From Candidatus Saccharimonadota bacterium (GTDB taxonomy: Bacteria; Patescibacteriota; Saccharimonadia; Saccharimonadales; Saccharimonadaceae), in assembly GCA_017545505.1 (NCBI GenBank), contig JAFWNB010000003.1:1-64000 (forward strand): a stretch of 64,000 nt of DNA, read 5' to 3'. This document shows positions 1-6,509 of the stretch, piece after piece (position 1 is the first letter of the stretch; each line of letters starts with the position of its first letter). The notes beneath the pieces were generated by a model that was not told where the DNA came from, made no database searches, and saw only the letters and a program-made list of their open reading frames with translations. A program made the position numbers and the translations under genes.

Positions 1-74
1 AACTTTTGACAACAGTTCATGGAGAAATAAGAAAAATACTAATTAGCGTCGGAATCGACAAAGAATTCCTATAA
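1..74 (+). CDS. 3' end of an unidentified gene (partial)
   Basis: The frame starting at base 3 is open from the window edge and ends in TAA at 72-74, giving a tail of about 23 residues that ends GIDKEFL. Local base use looks coding, and no RNA-like structure explains it better. Too short to assign a family. It could also be chance, since another frame runs open to base 56. Confidence 0.4.
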   Translation, partial: LLTTVHGEIRKILISVGIDKEFL

Positions 75-117
75 AAATGCAGTTTCATTAAAACCTCTAT
101 ATTTAACATAAAAGTGA

Positions 118-155
118 TATAATAACCTTGACAATATATATATATATATATAATT
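118..155 (+). promoter_or_regulatory. Promoter region with (AT)9 repeat
   Basis: A TTGACA box lies at 128-133. It is followed by an uninterrupted (AT)9 tract at 134-151 that runs into TATAAT at 149-154, so the spacer is 15 bases. A second, extended -10 box (TGATATAAT, 115-123) lies just upstream; if that is the active promoter, the repeat is in the 5' leader. Slippage by one unit would change the spacer to 17, the optimal length for sigma-70-type promoters. Confidence 0.55.
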
Positions 156-193
156 TAAGTAAGAGTAGATAAAATAAAAACTGAAAGGACAAT

Positions 194-601
194 ATGGCAA
201 CAAAAAACAACAAAACATCAGCAAGGGTTATGATAAACACAGGTTTATTCATTTTAATGGCGATAGCGTTTGCCGCTATGACTTTTTGCGGGATAAATAA
301 GTTAGATATGTCTAGGAGGAACCTGGTTGGTATTTCAGATGCTCCGGCTCTTTGCTATGATGAAGAACTATATAAGAAGAATAATGGAACAGTGATTCAA
401 GACACTTACCCATGTGTAGAAAATGGAACCGAAGAAGCGACTAGCCAAAGAGATCACACTATGTTCCTCTATGACAAAATCAATTTTACCGCTACGGTTA
501 ATTCTCAACAAAATGATATTCTACTAATCACGATTGGTAGCATGATGACAATCGCGAGTTTCGTTGGTGGCATTATTTATTGGAATCACAATAGGAAATA
601 A
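194..601 (+). CDS. Small two-TM membrane protein of unknown function
   Basis: 135 residues, family not recognised. A basic N-terminus is followed by a hydrophobic segment at about residues 14-34. A polar extracytoplasmic stretch follows with two cysteines (in ALCYDE and YPCVEN), which could form a disulfide. A second hydrophobic segment lies at about 106-128, then a short basic tail. The layout predicts both ends inside and the loop outside. AAAGGA lies 5 bases before the ATG. The gene converges on the DUF262-HNH gene with no gap, and an (AT)9 tract lies in its promoter region, so its expression may be phase variable. Membership of the neighbouring defence cluster is only suggested by position. 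Confidence 0.75.
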   Translation: MATKNNKTSARVMINTGLFILMAIAFAAMTFCGINKLDMSRRNLVGISDAPALCYDEELYKKNNGTVIQDTYPCVENGTEEATSQRDHTMFLYDKINFTATVNSQQNDILLITIGSMMTIASFVGGIIYWNHNRK

Positions 602-1765
602 TTATCTATTACCCTTCGCTCTATTATGCGTCTTACATAGCATCTGGCAGTTTTCTTCTGTCGTTGCTCCGCCTTTACTCCAAGCGGAAACGTGATCGGC
701 ATCCATTTCGTTCAGCGCATAAATCTTGTCTTTATTTGCTTCGTGCCCCACAGCGCAAAGCGGACAGTTGGAAATACCTTTTTCTTTCGCTTCTGCAGTT
801 TGTTTGTTGTAAACTCGGCGCTTTACTGCTTCGTCAAATATCCTCACATCTAATAGTTTTGTATCTTTCTCGCCACCAAGAATATATTCAAATATTCCTT
901 TGTGATTTTTAATAAACGGATCGTCGTAAAGTTCGCGAACTCTTTCCGAAACCTTGCTGGGATTATAAGCGATTTTGTGATAAGTGTCATAAAGTCGCCC
1001 CCACTCCAGCCCACACATATCACTCGTGAGGTCAATAAACACCGATGAAACCCAATCAATCACAGAAGTAAAATGCTTTTTCAGTTCGCTAATATCCGCA
1101 TCCTTGCGATGATTACTCATATAATTGTCAATGCTTCCGCCCGACACCCAATCCAGCGCCGCTTTCAAGTAATCCTGGCGATTCACCGAGCCGGAAATAT
1201 ACGCACCCCATTTTTGAATATTCGCATTCTGGGAATTACTAAACTCTTCCTTCGCAGCCGTCACAAACGGACCAGAATAAATCGCATTGAGGAGCTCCTG
1301 CTCGTTTAACGGAATCCCCACGATGTTGATAGTCTTGAACCAACTCTTGATTTCTTTTTCTTCACCTTTGCAAATATAAATCGTCAGCGGATACTCCAAA
1401 ATCTTCTTTTGGATTTCTTCATCCAACCCAGAAAAATACTGTTCCATCCTATTTTGGTCTTTGACCGCAAATTTGTTTGTCACAAATCGCCCAAAACTCG
1501 TAATGCGTTGCTGACCATCCAGAACTTCGTATTTATCTTTACCGGCTTGGTTAAAATAAATCAAACCAAGCGGATAACCACTGAGAATCGATTCAATTAC
1601 CGCCACATCACGCTTGCCGTCGGCGTAAATGTAATTGCGCTGATATTCCGGCTGAATCGTGAGTTTGCCAGACAAACCATAAAGCCCTCTACCTTCTAGT
1701 TCGTTATAAACAAATCCGTCGCAAATGTCTTTAATAGTGATGTCGGTTTTAAGAGTTGTTTTCAT
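602..1765 (-). CDS. DUF262 / HNH endonuclease protein (GmrSD-like)
   Basis: 387 residues. The N-terminal half carries the DUF262 (ParB/Srx-fold) signature: IQPEYQRNY at about 37-45 and [12 protein letters not shown] at about 83-94, the nucleotide-binding motif of this family. The C-terminal 60 residues form an HNH nuclease with a CPLC zinc knuckle and a [12 protein letters not shown]...N...[10 protein letters not shown] core. This pairing is known from GmrSD-type (type IV) and related modification-dependent or anti-phage nucleases. The gene lies downstream of the methyltransferase. Its ATG (1765) overlaps, as ATGA, the stop of the third methyltransferase C-terminal module, and it has its own AAGGAG ribosome site. 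It may be the nuclease partner of the methyltransferase or a separate defence gene; the sequence cannot decide. Confidence 0.88.
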   Translation of the reverse strand: MKTTLKTDITIKDICDGFVYNELEGRGLYGLSGKLTIQPEYQRNYIYADGKRDVAVIESILSGYPLGLIYFNQAGKDKYEVLDGQQRITSFGRFVTNKFAVKDQNRMEQYFSGLDEEIQKKILEYPLTIYICKGEEKEIKSWFKTINIVGIPLNEQELLNAIYSGPFVTAAKEEFSNSQNANIQKWGAYISGSVNRQDYLKAALDWVSGGSIDNYMSNHRKDADISELKKHFTSVIDWVSSVFIDLTSDMCGLEWGRLYDTYHKIAYNPSKVSERVRELYDDPFIKNHKGIFEYILGGEKDTKLLDVRIFDEAVKRRVYNKQTAEAKEKGISNCPLCAVGHEANKDKIYALNEMDADHVSAWSKGGATTEENCQMLCKTHNRAKGNR

Positions 1766-1953
1766 GGTTGCTCCTTGTGTTTAATTAAAATTCTATCGTA
1801 AACTTGTCTTCCTTGAATATACCCACGATGACGCATCTTTGGATTTGTTCTTAGCAAATTAACGGCTTTACTCCTATCCCCAGAATGAGTATGTCCAATA
1901 ATAGAAAATTGTTCTGGGCAGTATTTATCTAAAAAACTAATCGGCACTCCCAT
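1762..1953 (-). CDS. Third copy of methyltransferase C-terminal module (silent cassette)
   Basis: Begins [16 protein letters not shown] and ends in an ILIKHK-type tail, matching the C-terminal module of the methyltransferase upstream but with a different centre. It is in a third reading frame. That frame is open upstream to the (CT)9 tract, so loss of one CT unit would make the methyltransferase read through into this module (predicted 481 residues). Its TGA overlaps the ATG of the DUF262-HNH gene. A TTG at 2088 could also start a separate 108-residue peptide, but no clear ribosome site is seen there. Confidence 0.7.
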   Translation of the reverse strand: MGVPISFLDKYCPEQFSIIGHTHSGDRSKAVNLLRTNPKMRHRGYIQGRQVYDRILIKHKEQP

Positions 1954-2110
1954 AACTCCATTGCACCTTATGTTTAATGAATATTCTTGAGAACATTCGT
2001 TTTCCATTAACATACCCTCTTCCTCTTGGGATATTGAGGCCGTATTCGTTGCCAACGATTTCGAATTGGTTTGGGTTATACTTGTCAAGGAATGAGATTG
2101 GGACTCCCAT
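1937..2110 (-). CDS. Second copy of methyltransferase C-terminal module (silent cassette)
   Basis: Begins [20 protein letters not shown] at 2110 and ends in an FSRIFIKHK-type tail near 1967, then runs a few out-of-family residues to a stop at 1937. The frame is open from the (CT)9 tract, so gain of one CT unit would attach this module to the methyltransferase (predicted 424 residues). At the nucleotide level it has diverged clearly from copies 1 and 3, so this is an old duplication and not an assembly artefact. Confidence 0.7.
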   Translation of the reverse strand: MGVPISFLDKYNPNQFEIVGNEYGLNIPRGRGYVNGKRMFSRIFIKHKVQWSYGSAD

Positions 2111-2117
2111 GATGCCG

Positions 2118-3209
2118 TTACACCTCCTTCCTTCTGATGACGATTCTGAAGTATGGCGTGACCTTGCGTCCTCTCTCTCTCTCTCTCTCGATGTCGTCAC
2201 TATCTCTTACGGTATAAGTCAAATCTTTGCCGTCTTTACCTTTTCTGAATTTTATTATTTCAAACTGTGAAGGATCATGTTTGTCAAGAAAACTAATCGG
2301 AACTCCCATGTCTTCTTTGTAATCGCTAGGAATCGCATCCGTAAATGGAACTTCGATTGCGTCATAGTTATCGTATTTCTGATAACCATTTTCGCGTATT
2401 TCTTTATGCTTGCTAAACTTTAAATTATCAGACATAGTCATAAGCGCCAACGGCTGATGACGACGACCATGATCGATATTAGTATACCAACGAATATTAC
2501 CTAAAAACTGCATGTTTTTCCCACCAATGCTTTCACTACCTACACGATGCGTTTCTGACGGAACCGTAAAATACATCTTTGTAGAATATGTTGCACCAAG
2601 CCATACTTCACCGTTCTTAATGAGTGGAAACACTTCTTTATATGTGATAGCATTTTGCCCACCAAGTATTGCGAATTGCTTCTTAGCATCATGAATCCAT
2701 GCTAAAAATTCTCTAAATAGCGAGAAAGGTGGGTTTGTTATTATAATATCCGCCTCGTTGCGTAATTTTTTGATTTCAGAACTCCTAAAATCGCCATCAC
2801 CCTTTAGATAATCCCATTCTAAATCGTTGATATTTATCTTTTTATCCTTATTGGTGTCTCGTTCAAGGATAAAAATCTTACCATGAGAGCGAGTCTTTTT
2901 CTTATCAAATTTCGGACTTTCAATTTCAAATAAAGTTGGTTGATATGGAATTTCCTTTGGTTTGCTATTTGCAGCATAACTTGTGCTAATCAGTTTTTTT
3001 ATACCAAAGTTCTCAAAGTTTTGAGCAAAATATTTGGTAAAATTGCTCCATTCTGGATCATCGCATGGAAGAAAGATGATTTTATCTTTAAAGACATCTG
3101 GATTATATTCAAGATAAGCATTCATTTCCTTTTCTATATCTTGATACTGAGTATAGAATTCGTCGTTTTTCTCTTTTTTGGCTCGATGAAGTGATGGCTG
3201 TTTAGGCAT
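2118..3209 (-). CDS. M.EcoRI-family adenine-specific DNA methyltransferase, phase-variable C-terminus
   Basis: 363 residues from the ATG at 3209 (AGGA upstream). An upstream in-frame start at 3236 would add a family-unlike leader. The N-terminus (AKKEKNDEFYTQ, FLPCDDPEWSNF at about 46-57) and the catalytic NPPF motif at 159-162 mark an N6-adenine methyltransferase of the M.EcoRI type. The C-terminal module begins [10 protein letters not shown] at about residue 301 and ends YFRIVIRR. A (CT)9 tract (2171-2189) encodes ERERER at about 341-346. In the present tract length the frame closes after the first C-terminal module. Two further modules lie downstream in the other two frames. No EcoRI-like endonuclease is present; the DUF262-HNH gene is the only nearby candidate partner on this strand. 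What the module does (target contact or folding) is unknown to me. Confidence 0.9.
   Translation of the reverse strand: MPKQPSLHRAKKEKNDEFYTQYQDIEKEMNAYLEYNPDVFKDKIIFLPCDDPEWSNFTKYFAQNFENFGIKKLISTSYAANSKPKEIPYQPTLFEIESPKFDKKKTRSHGKIFILERDTNKDKKININDLEWDYLKGDGDFRSSEIKKLRNEADIIITNPPFSLFREFLAWIHDAKKQFAILGGQNAITYKEVFPLIKNGEVWLGATYSTKMYFTVPSETHRVGSESIGGKNMQFLGNIRWYTNIDHGRRHQPLALMTMSDNLKFSKHKEIRENGYQKYDNYDAIEVPFTDAIPSDYKEDMGVPISFLDKHDPSQFEIIKFRKGKDGKDLTYTVRDSDDIERERERGRKVTPYFRIVIRRKEV
2171..2189. repeat. (CT)9 simple repeat in the methyltransferase gene
   Basis: Nineteen bases of perfect alternating C and T (GA on the coding strand) inside the C-terminal module of the methyltransferase. Because 2 is not a multiple of 3, each unit gained or lost moves translation to another frame. 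All three frames remain open downstream into a C-terminal module, which argues for a selected switch and against a sequencing error. Confidence 0.9.
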
Positions 3210-3465
3210 CTCTGTTGCTTTCCTACAACAGAGCAAGCCGGACGCTTGAACTTATGTCAGAAACAAAATCGGACGCTGTAGCAAGCGTCCAAACTTTTTT
3301 ACAACAGAGATTAGCACCCCATTGGCTATCAGCGCCCGATTCTCCGGTGCTAATAGGCCAACAGACAAATCTCTGTCGATTCTGTTGTAATTAATTAAAG
3401 TTTGGACTCTTTAATTATAACATAAAACACCGTCTTTTGTATTTTGCGATTCAACAGAGATAACA
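3210..3465. promoter_or_regulatory. Divergent control region with repeated CAACAGAGA motif and hairpins
   Basis: The space between the methyltransferase and the NYN gene holds CAACAGAG-like words on + at 3226, 3302 and 3452, and on - at about 3208-3217, 3370-3377 and 3380-3387. TCTGTTG/CAACAGA (3211-3232) forms a hairpin whose loop holds the methyltransferase ribosome site. GGACGCT/AGCGTCC (3271-3290) is a second hairpin. Two TTACAACAGA/TCTGTTGTAA arms (about 3299-3389) enclose the pair TTAGCACC/GGTGCTAA. The + copy at 3452 overlaps the likely -35 of the NYN promoter. A regulator-binding array or a structured leader RNA are both possible. Confidence 0.45.
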
Positions 3466-3492
3466 GATGATTTTTTATGATATAATAGAGAT

Positions 3493-4005
3493 ATGACAAA
3501 CAAAGAAATCCACAATCAAGCGTTTGTAGATGGTCAAAACCTTTATATGAATACAAAGGCTAGTAAATGGGTTGTTGATTTAAAGAAGTTTCGGATTTAC
3601 CTCAGAGATCAATATCATATTGACAAGGCATATTATTTTCTGGGCGCCGTTGATGAGAATAATCAGAGTTTATACGAACTTGTCCAGGAAGCAGGTTTTA
3701 TCTTAACTTTTCGCGAGCATAGTCAAGCAATGGTCGGCAAAAAGAAGGGTAATGTAGATACAGATATTGTTTTCACGATTATGGCGAAAATTGCCGAAAA
3801 AGAAAAGTTTGACAACATCGTGTTAGTTTCAGGGGATGGCGACTACTACAAGATGGTTAAATATCTCATAGAAAAAGGGCGTTTTTGTAAATTATTATCC
3901 CCGAATCGCCACTCTACATCCACTCTTTATAGGAAATTCACTCCAAAATATGTGGATTACCTAGATAATCCTGGTATCAAAAAGAAAATTGCTTATAAAA
4001 AATAA
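3493..4005 (+). CDS. NYN-domain (LabA/PIN-like) putative RNase
   Basis: 170 residues covering a single NYN domain. Acidic residues of the PIN-like active site are seen in AFVDGQNLY (about 11-19), GNVDTDIVF (about 89-97) and LVSGDGDYYKMV (about 112-123). Proteins of this family (LabA/DUF88) are metal-dependent single-strand nucleases acting on RNA. The -10 box TATAAT (3481-3486) ends 6 bases before the ATG, so the mRNA is probably leaderless. It is divergent from the methyltransferase across a region rich in repeated motifs. A role in the same defence block is possible but unproven. Confidence 0.85.
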   Translation: MTNKEIHNQAFVDGQNLYMNTKASKWVVDLKKFRIYLRDQYHIDKAYYFLGAVDENNQSLYELVQEAGFILTFREHSQAMVGKKKGNVDTDIVFTIMAKIAEKEKFDNIVLVSGDGDYYKMVKYLIEKGRFCKLLSPNRHSTSTLYRKFTPKYVDYLDNPGIKKKIAYKK

Positions 4006-4254
4006 GAGAATCAAAAAAGCGGGTCCTTCTTTGGTATTTCTCCGGTTGAATCGCCCGCATCGGAATATGCTTCCATTATATCACACTATTACAAAATAAT
4101 CAAGACCTCTTGTCAAAATTGTTATGGCTAACAGGGGTGGCTTGTGGAAAAAACATAAGAATAATAGATAAAATCGCTCTTGACAGTATCGTATCTGGGA
4201 ATAATTACTGTCAGGCTATCAGTTGCGTTATGATTTTTGTGCTTCCGCTTCGTC

Positions 4255-4412
4255 CTTTCTGGCGGGGCGGGCGGGAGCGCCCCGCCAGAAAGTGACCGGT
4301 TTTCGCGCCTTTCAGGGCCCCTGCGGGCTTGGCGGGGGAAGCCCGCTGGGGCCTGATCATGATGCTGGGGACTTTCGCAGAGCTAAAGCGGGGGAAACTC
4401 GCGAAAGTCCCC
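4255..4412 (+). ncRNA. Three consecutive GC-rich hairpins, possible structured RNA
   Basis: Hairpin A pairs 4255-4269 with 4278-4292 (15 perfect base pairs, 8-base loop). Hairpin B pairs 4313-4330 with 4339-4355 with one mismatch and one bulge. Hairpin C pairs GGGGACTTTCGC (4367-4378) with 4401-4412 (12 perfect pairs). A downstream terminator on the same strand (4480-4502) would close a transcript. It does not match the conserved cores of RNase P RNA, tmRNA or SRP RNA that I know. It could also be a cluster of REP-like DNA repeats. Confidence 0.35.
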
Positions 4413-4467
4413 CACTTATTCGAGTTTTGTAGTAAAATAGTTTCTAGCGGTGTTATATAAATGCACC

Positions 4468-4509
4468 ATCAGATAAAAGAAGCCCTTTATGGGCTTATTT
4501 TTGTCTGAT
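4468..4509 (+). terminator. Rho-independent terminator
   Basis: AAGCCC (4480-4485) and GGGCTT (4491-4496) form a stem followed by ATTTTT. An outer stem ATCAGA/TCTGAT (4468-4473 and 4504-4509) extends it. No protein gene lies upstream on this strand within 450 bases, which suggests that the hairpin region is transcribed. Confidence 0.55.
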
Positions 4510-4517
4510 AATTCCGA

Positions 4518-4584
4518 GACTGGAGGCGAACCACGGTTCGCCCGCCGAAGGCGGATAGCGAGCTTTAGCGAGCGTCCTCCAGTC
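4518..4584. repeat. Cloverleaf-like GC-rich inverted-repeat element
   Basis: A 9-base-pair outer stem GACTGGAGG/CCTCCAGTC (4518-4526 and 4576-4584) encloses CGAACC-GGTTCG (4527-4540), CCGCC-gaa-GGCGG (4542-4554) and a GCTTTAGC turn. It is terminated by a sequence resembling an ACCA end, but it has no anticodon arm and is not a tRNA. It looks like a MITE- or REP-type dispersed element. Confidence 0.4.
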
Positions 4585-4599
4585 GCGGGCACCAAACTT

Positions 4600-5712
4600 T
4601 TAGTCGTTGGCATCTACATCAAGCGTGATGTAGATTTTATAATCTTGATACTTTTTCTGAATTTCCTCATAAATATGTTTATATAATGAATCTCTATCTT
4701 CAACCGCAAAATCAATAATAATATCAAAATGTATCGTTTTTTCATCTTCGTTAAAATGAAAACCATGCATTTCTAGAACTCCCTGATGAGAAAACACAAC
4801 ATCCCTAATATCGTTCTGGATCCTCGCGATAGCTTTATCCTTAGTATTTACCGAATATACACCAATAGTATGCAAAATGACGCCGTATTTTTCTAAAATA
4901 TTCTTAGTGATACGACGTGAAATTTTATCTACTTCAGATACAGTTAAAGTATCCGGTACCTCAATATGAATTGAACCAAGATACTTATCGGGGCCATAAT
5001 CATATAAAACCAAATCAAAAGCGCCTTGAACATCTTTTTCTTTGGCAACCTCCTTCTTAATTTTTCTAGAAAGGGAACTTTCTACTCTAACGCCCAAAAT
5101 ATTATTAACGGACTTCCTAATCAAATCTAAACCAGTTTTAATAATAAACAAAGAGACAAGAATACCGACATAAGCCTCTAAGCTAATATTAAACATCAAA
5201 TAAATAACCGCAGAGGCCAACACAGAAATTGAAAGTACAGCATCATTGAACGCATCAGCGCCACTAGCAATAAGAGAATCCGAATGAATCTTTTTACCAG
5301 TCTTCTTTACATATAACCCAAGAATAAATTTAACAAAAATACCTGCGATAAGAACAATAAGAGTAATCGTATTATAATCTGGAGTTTCAGGCTGAATGAT
5401 TTTTTTGATTGATTCGACAAAGGCAGTAATACCAGCATACAAAACTATTGCCGAGACAGTCAAAGAAGTCATATACTCCAGCCTACCATAACCATAAGGG
5501 TGCTTTTTGTCCGGAGCTTTACCAGCGAGTTTAGTGCCAATAATTGTAATAATACTAGAAAGCGCATCGCTTAAGTTGTTAATGGCGTCAGAAATAATCG
5601 CAATAGAATTAGAAAGAACACCTACAAAGGCCTTAAATCCTACTAAAATCAAATTAGCTACAATACTAAGAATACTAGTTTTGATTACGGTTTTTTCGCG
5701 AGATTTTTTCAT
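4600..5712 (-). CDS. Cation diffusion facilitator (CDF) family metal exporter
   Basis: 370 residues. The first 210 or so form the six-helix CDF membrane domain; the signature ISDAINNLSDALSS lies at about 39-52 with the Asp/Asn metal-site residues, followed by KAPDKKHPYGYGRLEY, the usual first loop. A second metal-site segment, SDSLIASGADAFNDAV, lies at about 144-159. The C-terminal 150 residues are the cytosolic dimerisation domain. The family exports Zn2+, Mn2+, Fe2+ or Co2+ by proton antiport; the metal cannot be read here. ATTATA on + (5719-5724) is a -10 box ending 6 bases from the ATG, so the mRNA is probably leaderless. It is divergent from the AlkD-like gene. Confidence 0.93.
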   Translation of the reverse strand: MKKSREKTVIKTSILSIVANLILVGFKAFVGVLSNSIAIISDAINNLSDALSSIITIIGTKLAGKAPDKKHPYGYGRLEYMTSLTVSAIVLYAGITAFVESIKKIIQPETPDYNTITLIVLIAGIFVKFILGLYVKKTGKKIHSDSLIASGADAFNDAVLSISVLASAVIYLMFNISLEAYVGILVSLFIIKTGLDLIRKSVNNILGVRVESSLSRKIKKEVAKEKDVQGAFDLVLYDYGPDKYLGSIHIEVPDTLTVSEVDKISRRITKNILEKYGVILHTIGVYSVNTKDKAIARIQNDIRDVVFSHQGVLEMHGFHFNEDEKTIHFDIIIDFAVEDRDSLYKHIYEEIQKKYQDYKIYITLDVDAND

Positions 5713-5761
5713 AAAGTTATTATATCATTAATTAATTACTGTTTTTAGTTATAATATAAAT

Positions 5762-6457
5762 ATGCAAACCATCGCAAGTTTCCAGGAATTAAAAACCGAA
5801 CTCGCCAAATATACCGACGACGAATATCGTATTTTTGCAATGAAAGGGATTCCTAGCGAAAGGCCATTTATTGGCGTAAGAATTCCAATAATTCGTAAAG
5901 TCGTAGCAATGATACCAAATGAAAAAATAGAAGAATTCTTATCAGAAGAGCCTATAGCCCTAGAAGAAGTACTAGCGCGAGGAATGATAATTTCGAGACT
6001 ACCTTATAAAGAAATGTTAAAATGGTTTGATTCGCAAATTAGTTATATTGATAATTGGTGCACTTGCGATACTTTTTGCACCGGAATCAAAAAATCTATC
6101 AAAAAGCATCGCGAAGATCTATTTAATCTTAAAATTGAACCGCTCTTAAAAGACGAACTAGAGTTTCACGTAAGAGTCGGATTAGTACTTTTAAAATGTT
6201 ATTATGTAGATTTTGATTATCTTGCAGTGATCTTTGATCGCGTGGAAGAATTAGCAACCAGGAAGGATTATTATATAAAGATGGCTATTGCCTGGCTCGT
6301 AGCGGAATGTTTTATTAAATACCCAGAAGAAACTATGGTATATCTAAAGATTTCTAGACTGCCAAAATGGACTTACAATAAAACTATTTCCAAAATTTGC
6401 GATTCTTATCGCGTAACCCCAGAGATGAAAGAAATATTAAAGAAAATGAGACGCTAA
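5762..6457 (+). CDS. AlkD-like DNA alkylation repair protein
   Basis: 231 residues of the AlkC/AlkD HEAT-like repeat family (DNA glycosylases for alkylated purines). Family landmarks are ERPFIGVRIPIIRKV (about 29-43), SYIDNWCTCDTFC (about 93-105), YYIKMAIAWLVAECF (about 170-184) and the C-terminal WTYNKTISKICDSYR. The conserved Trp and Asp of the DNA-binding face are present in DNWxxCD. Cytosolic. TATAAT at 5750-5755 ends 6 bases before the ATG, so no leader is expected. Many relatives in small genomes are uncharacterised, so the lesion specificity is open. Confidence 0.9.
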   Translation: MQTIASFQELKTELAKYTDDEYRIFAMKGIPSERPFIGVRIPIIRKVVAMIPNEKIEEFLSEEPIALEEVLARGMIISRLPYKEMLKWFDSQISYIDNWCTCDTFCTGIKKSIKKHREDLFNLKIEPLLKDELEFHVRVGLVLLKCYYVDFDYLAVIFDRVEELATRKDYYIKMAIAWLVAECFIKYPEETMVYLKISRLPKWTYNKTISKICDSYRVTPEMKEILKKMRR

Positions 6458-6509
6458 AATTTGCTTCATCACCTCTTGATTTTTATGACGCTAGTGCTAT
6501 AATAAAAGT

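Larger units (their letters stand above)
4006..4599. other. 594-base non-coding region with GC-rich hairpins
   Basis: No convincing gene is seen. The region is much richer in G+C than its surroundings between about 4240 and 4420 and again at 4518-4590. It holds three strong hairpins, one terminator-like stem and one multi-branched stem, listed separately. A TTGACA at about 4182 with a weak -10 could start a transcript that ends at the terminator near 4500. Two short open frames on + (from 4110 and 4223) run straight through the hairpins and lack coding character. Confidence 0.6.

Noticed and set aside
1762-2088. Third methyltransferase module as a free-standing 108-residue gene from TTG 2088
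   Set aside because: The start has no ribosome site and the first 45 residues are an out-of-frame reading of module 2. Read-through from the CT tract explains it better.
4110-4432. Two short + strand open frames in the GC-rich gap
   Set aside because: They run through perfect hairpins, have no ribosome site and resemble no family.
4518-4594. tRNA-like element ending in ACCA
   Set aside because: It has a 9-base-pair outer stem and GGTTCG, but no anticodon loop or normal arm spacing.
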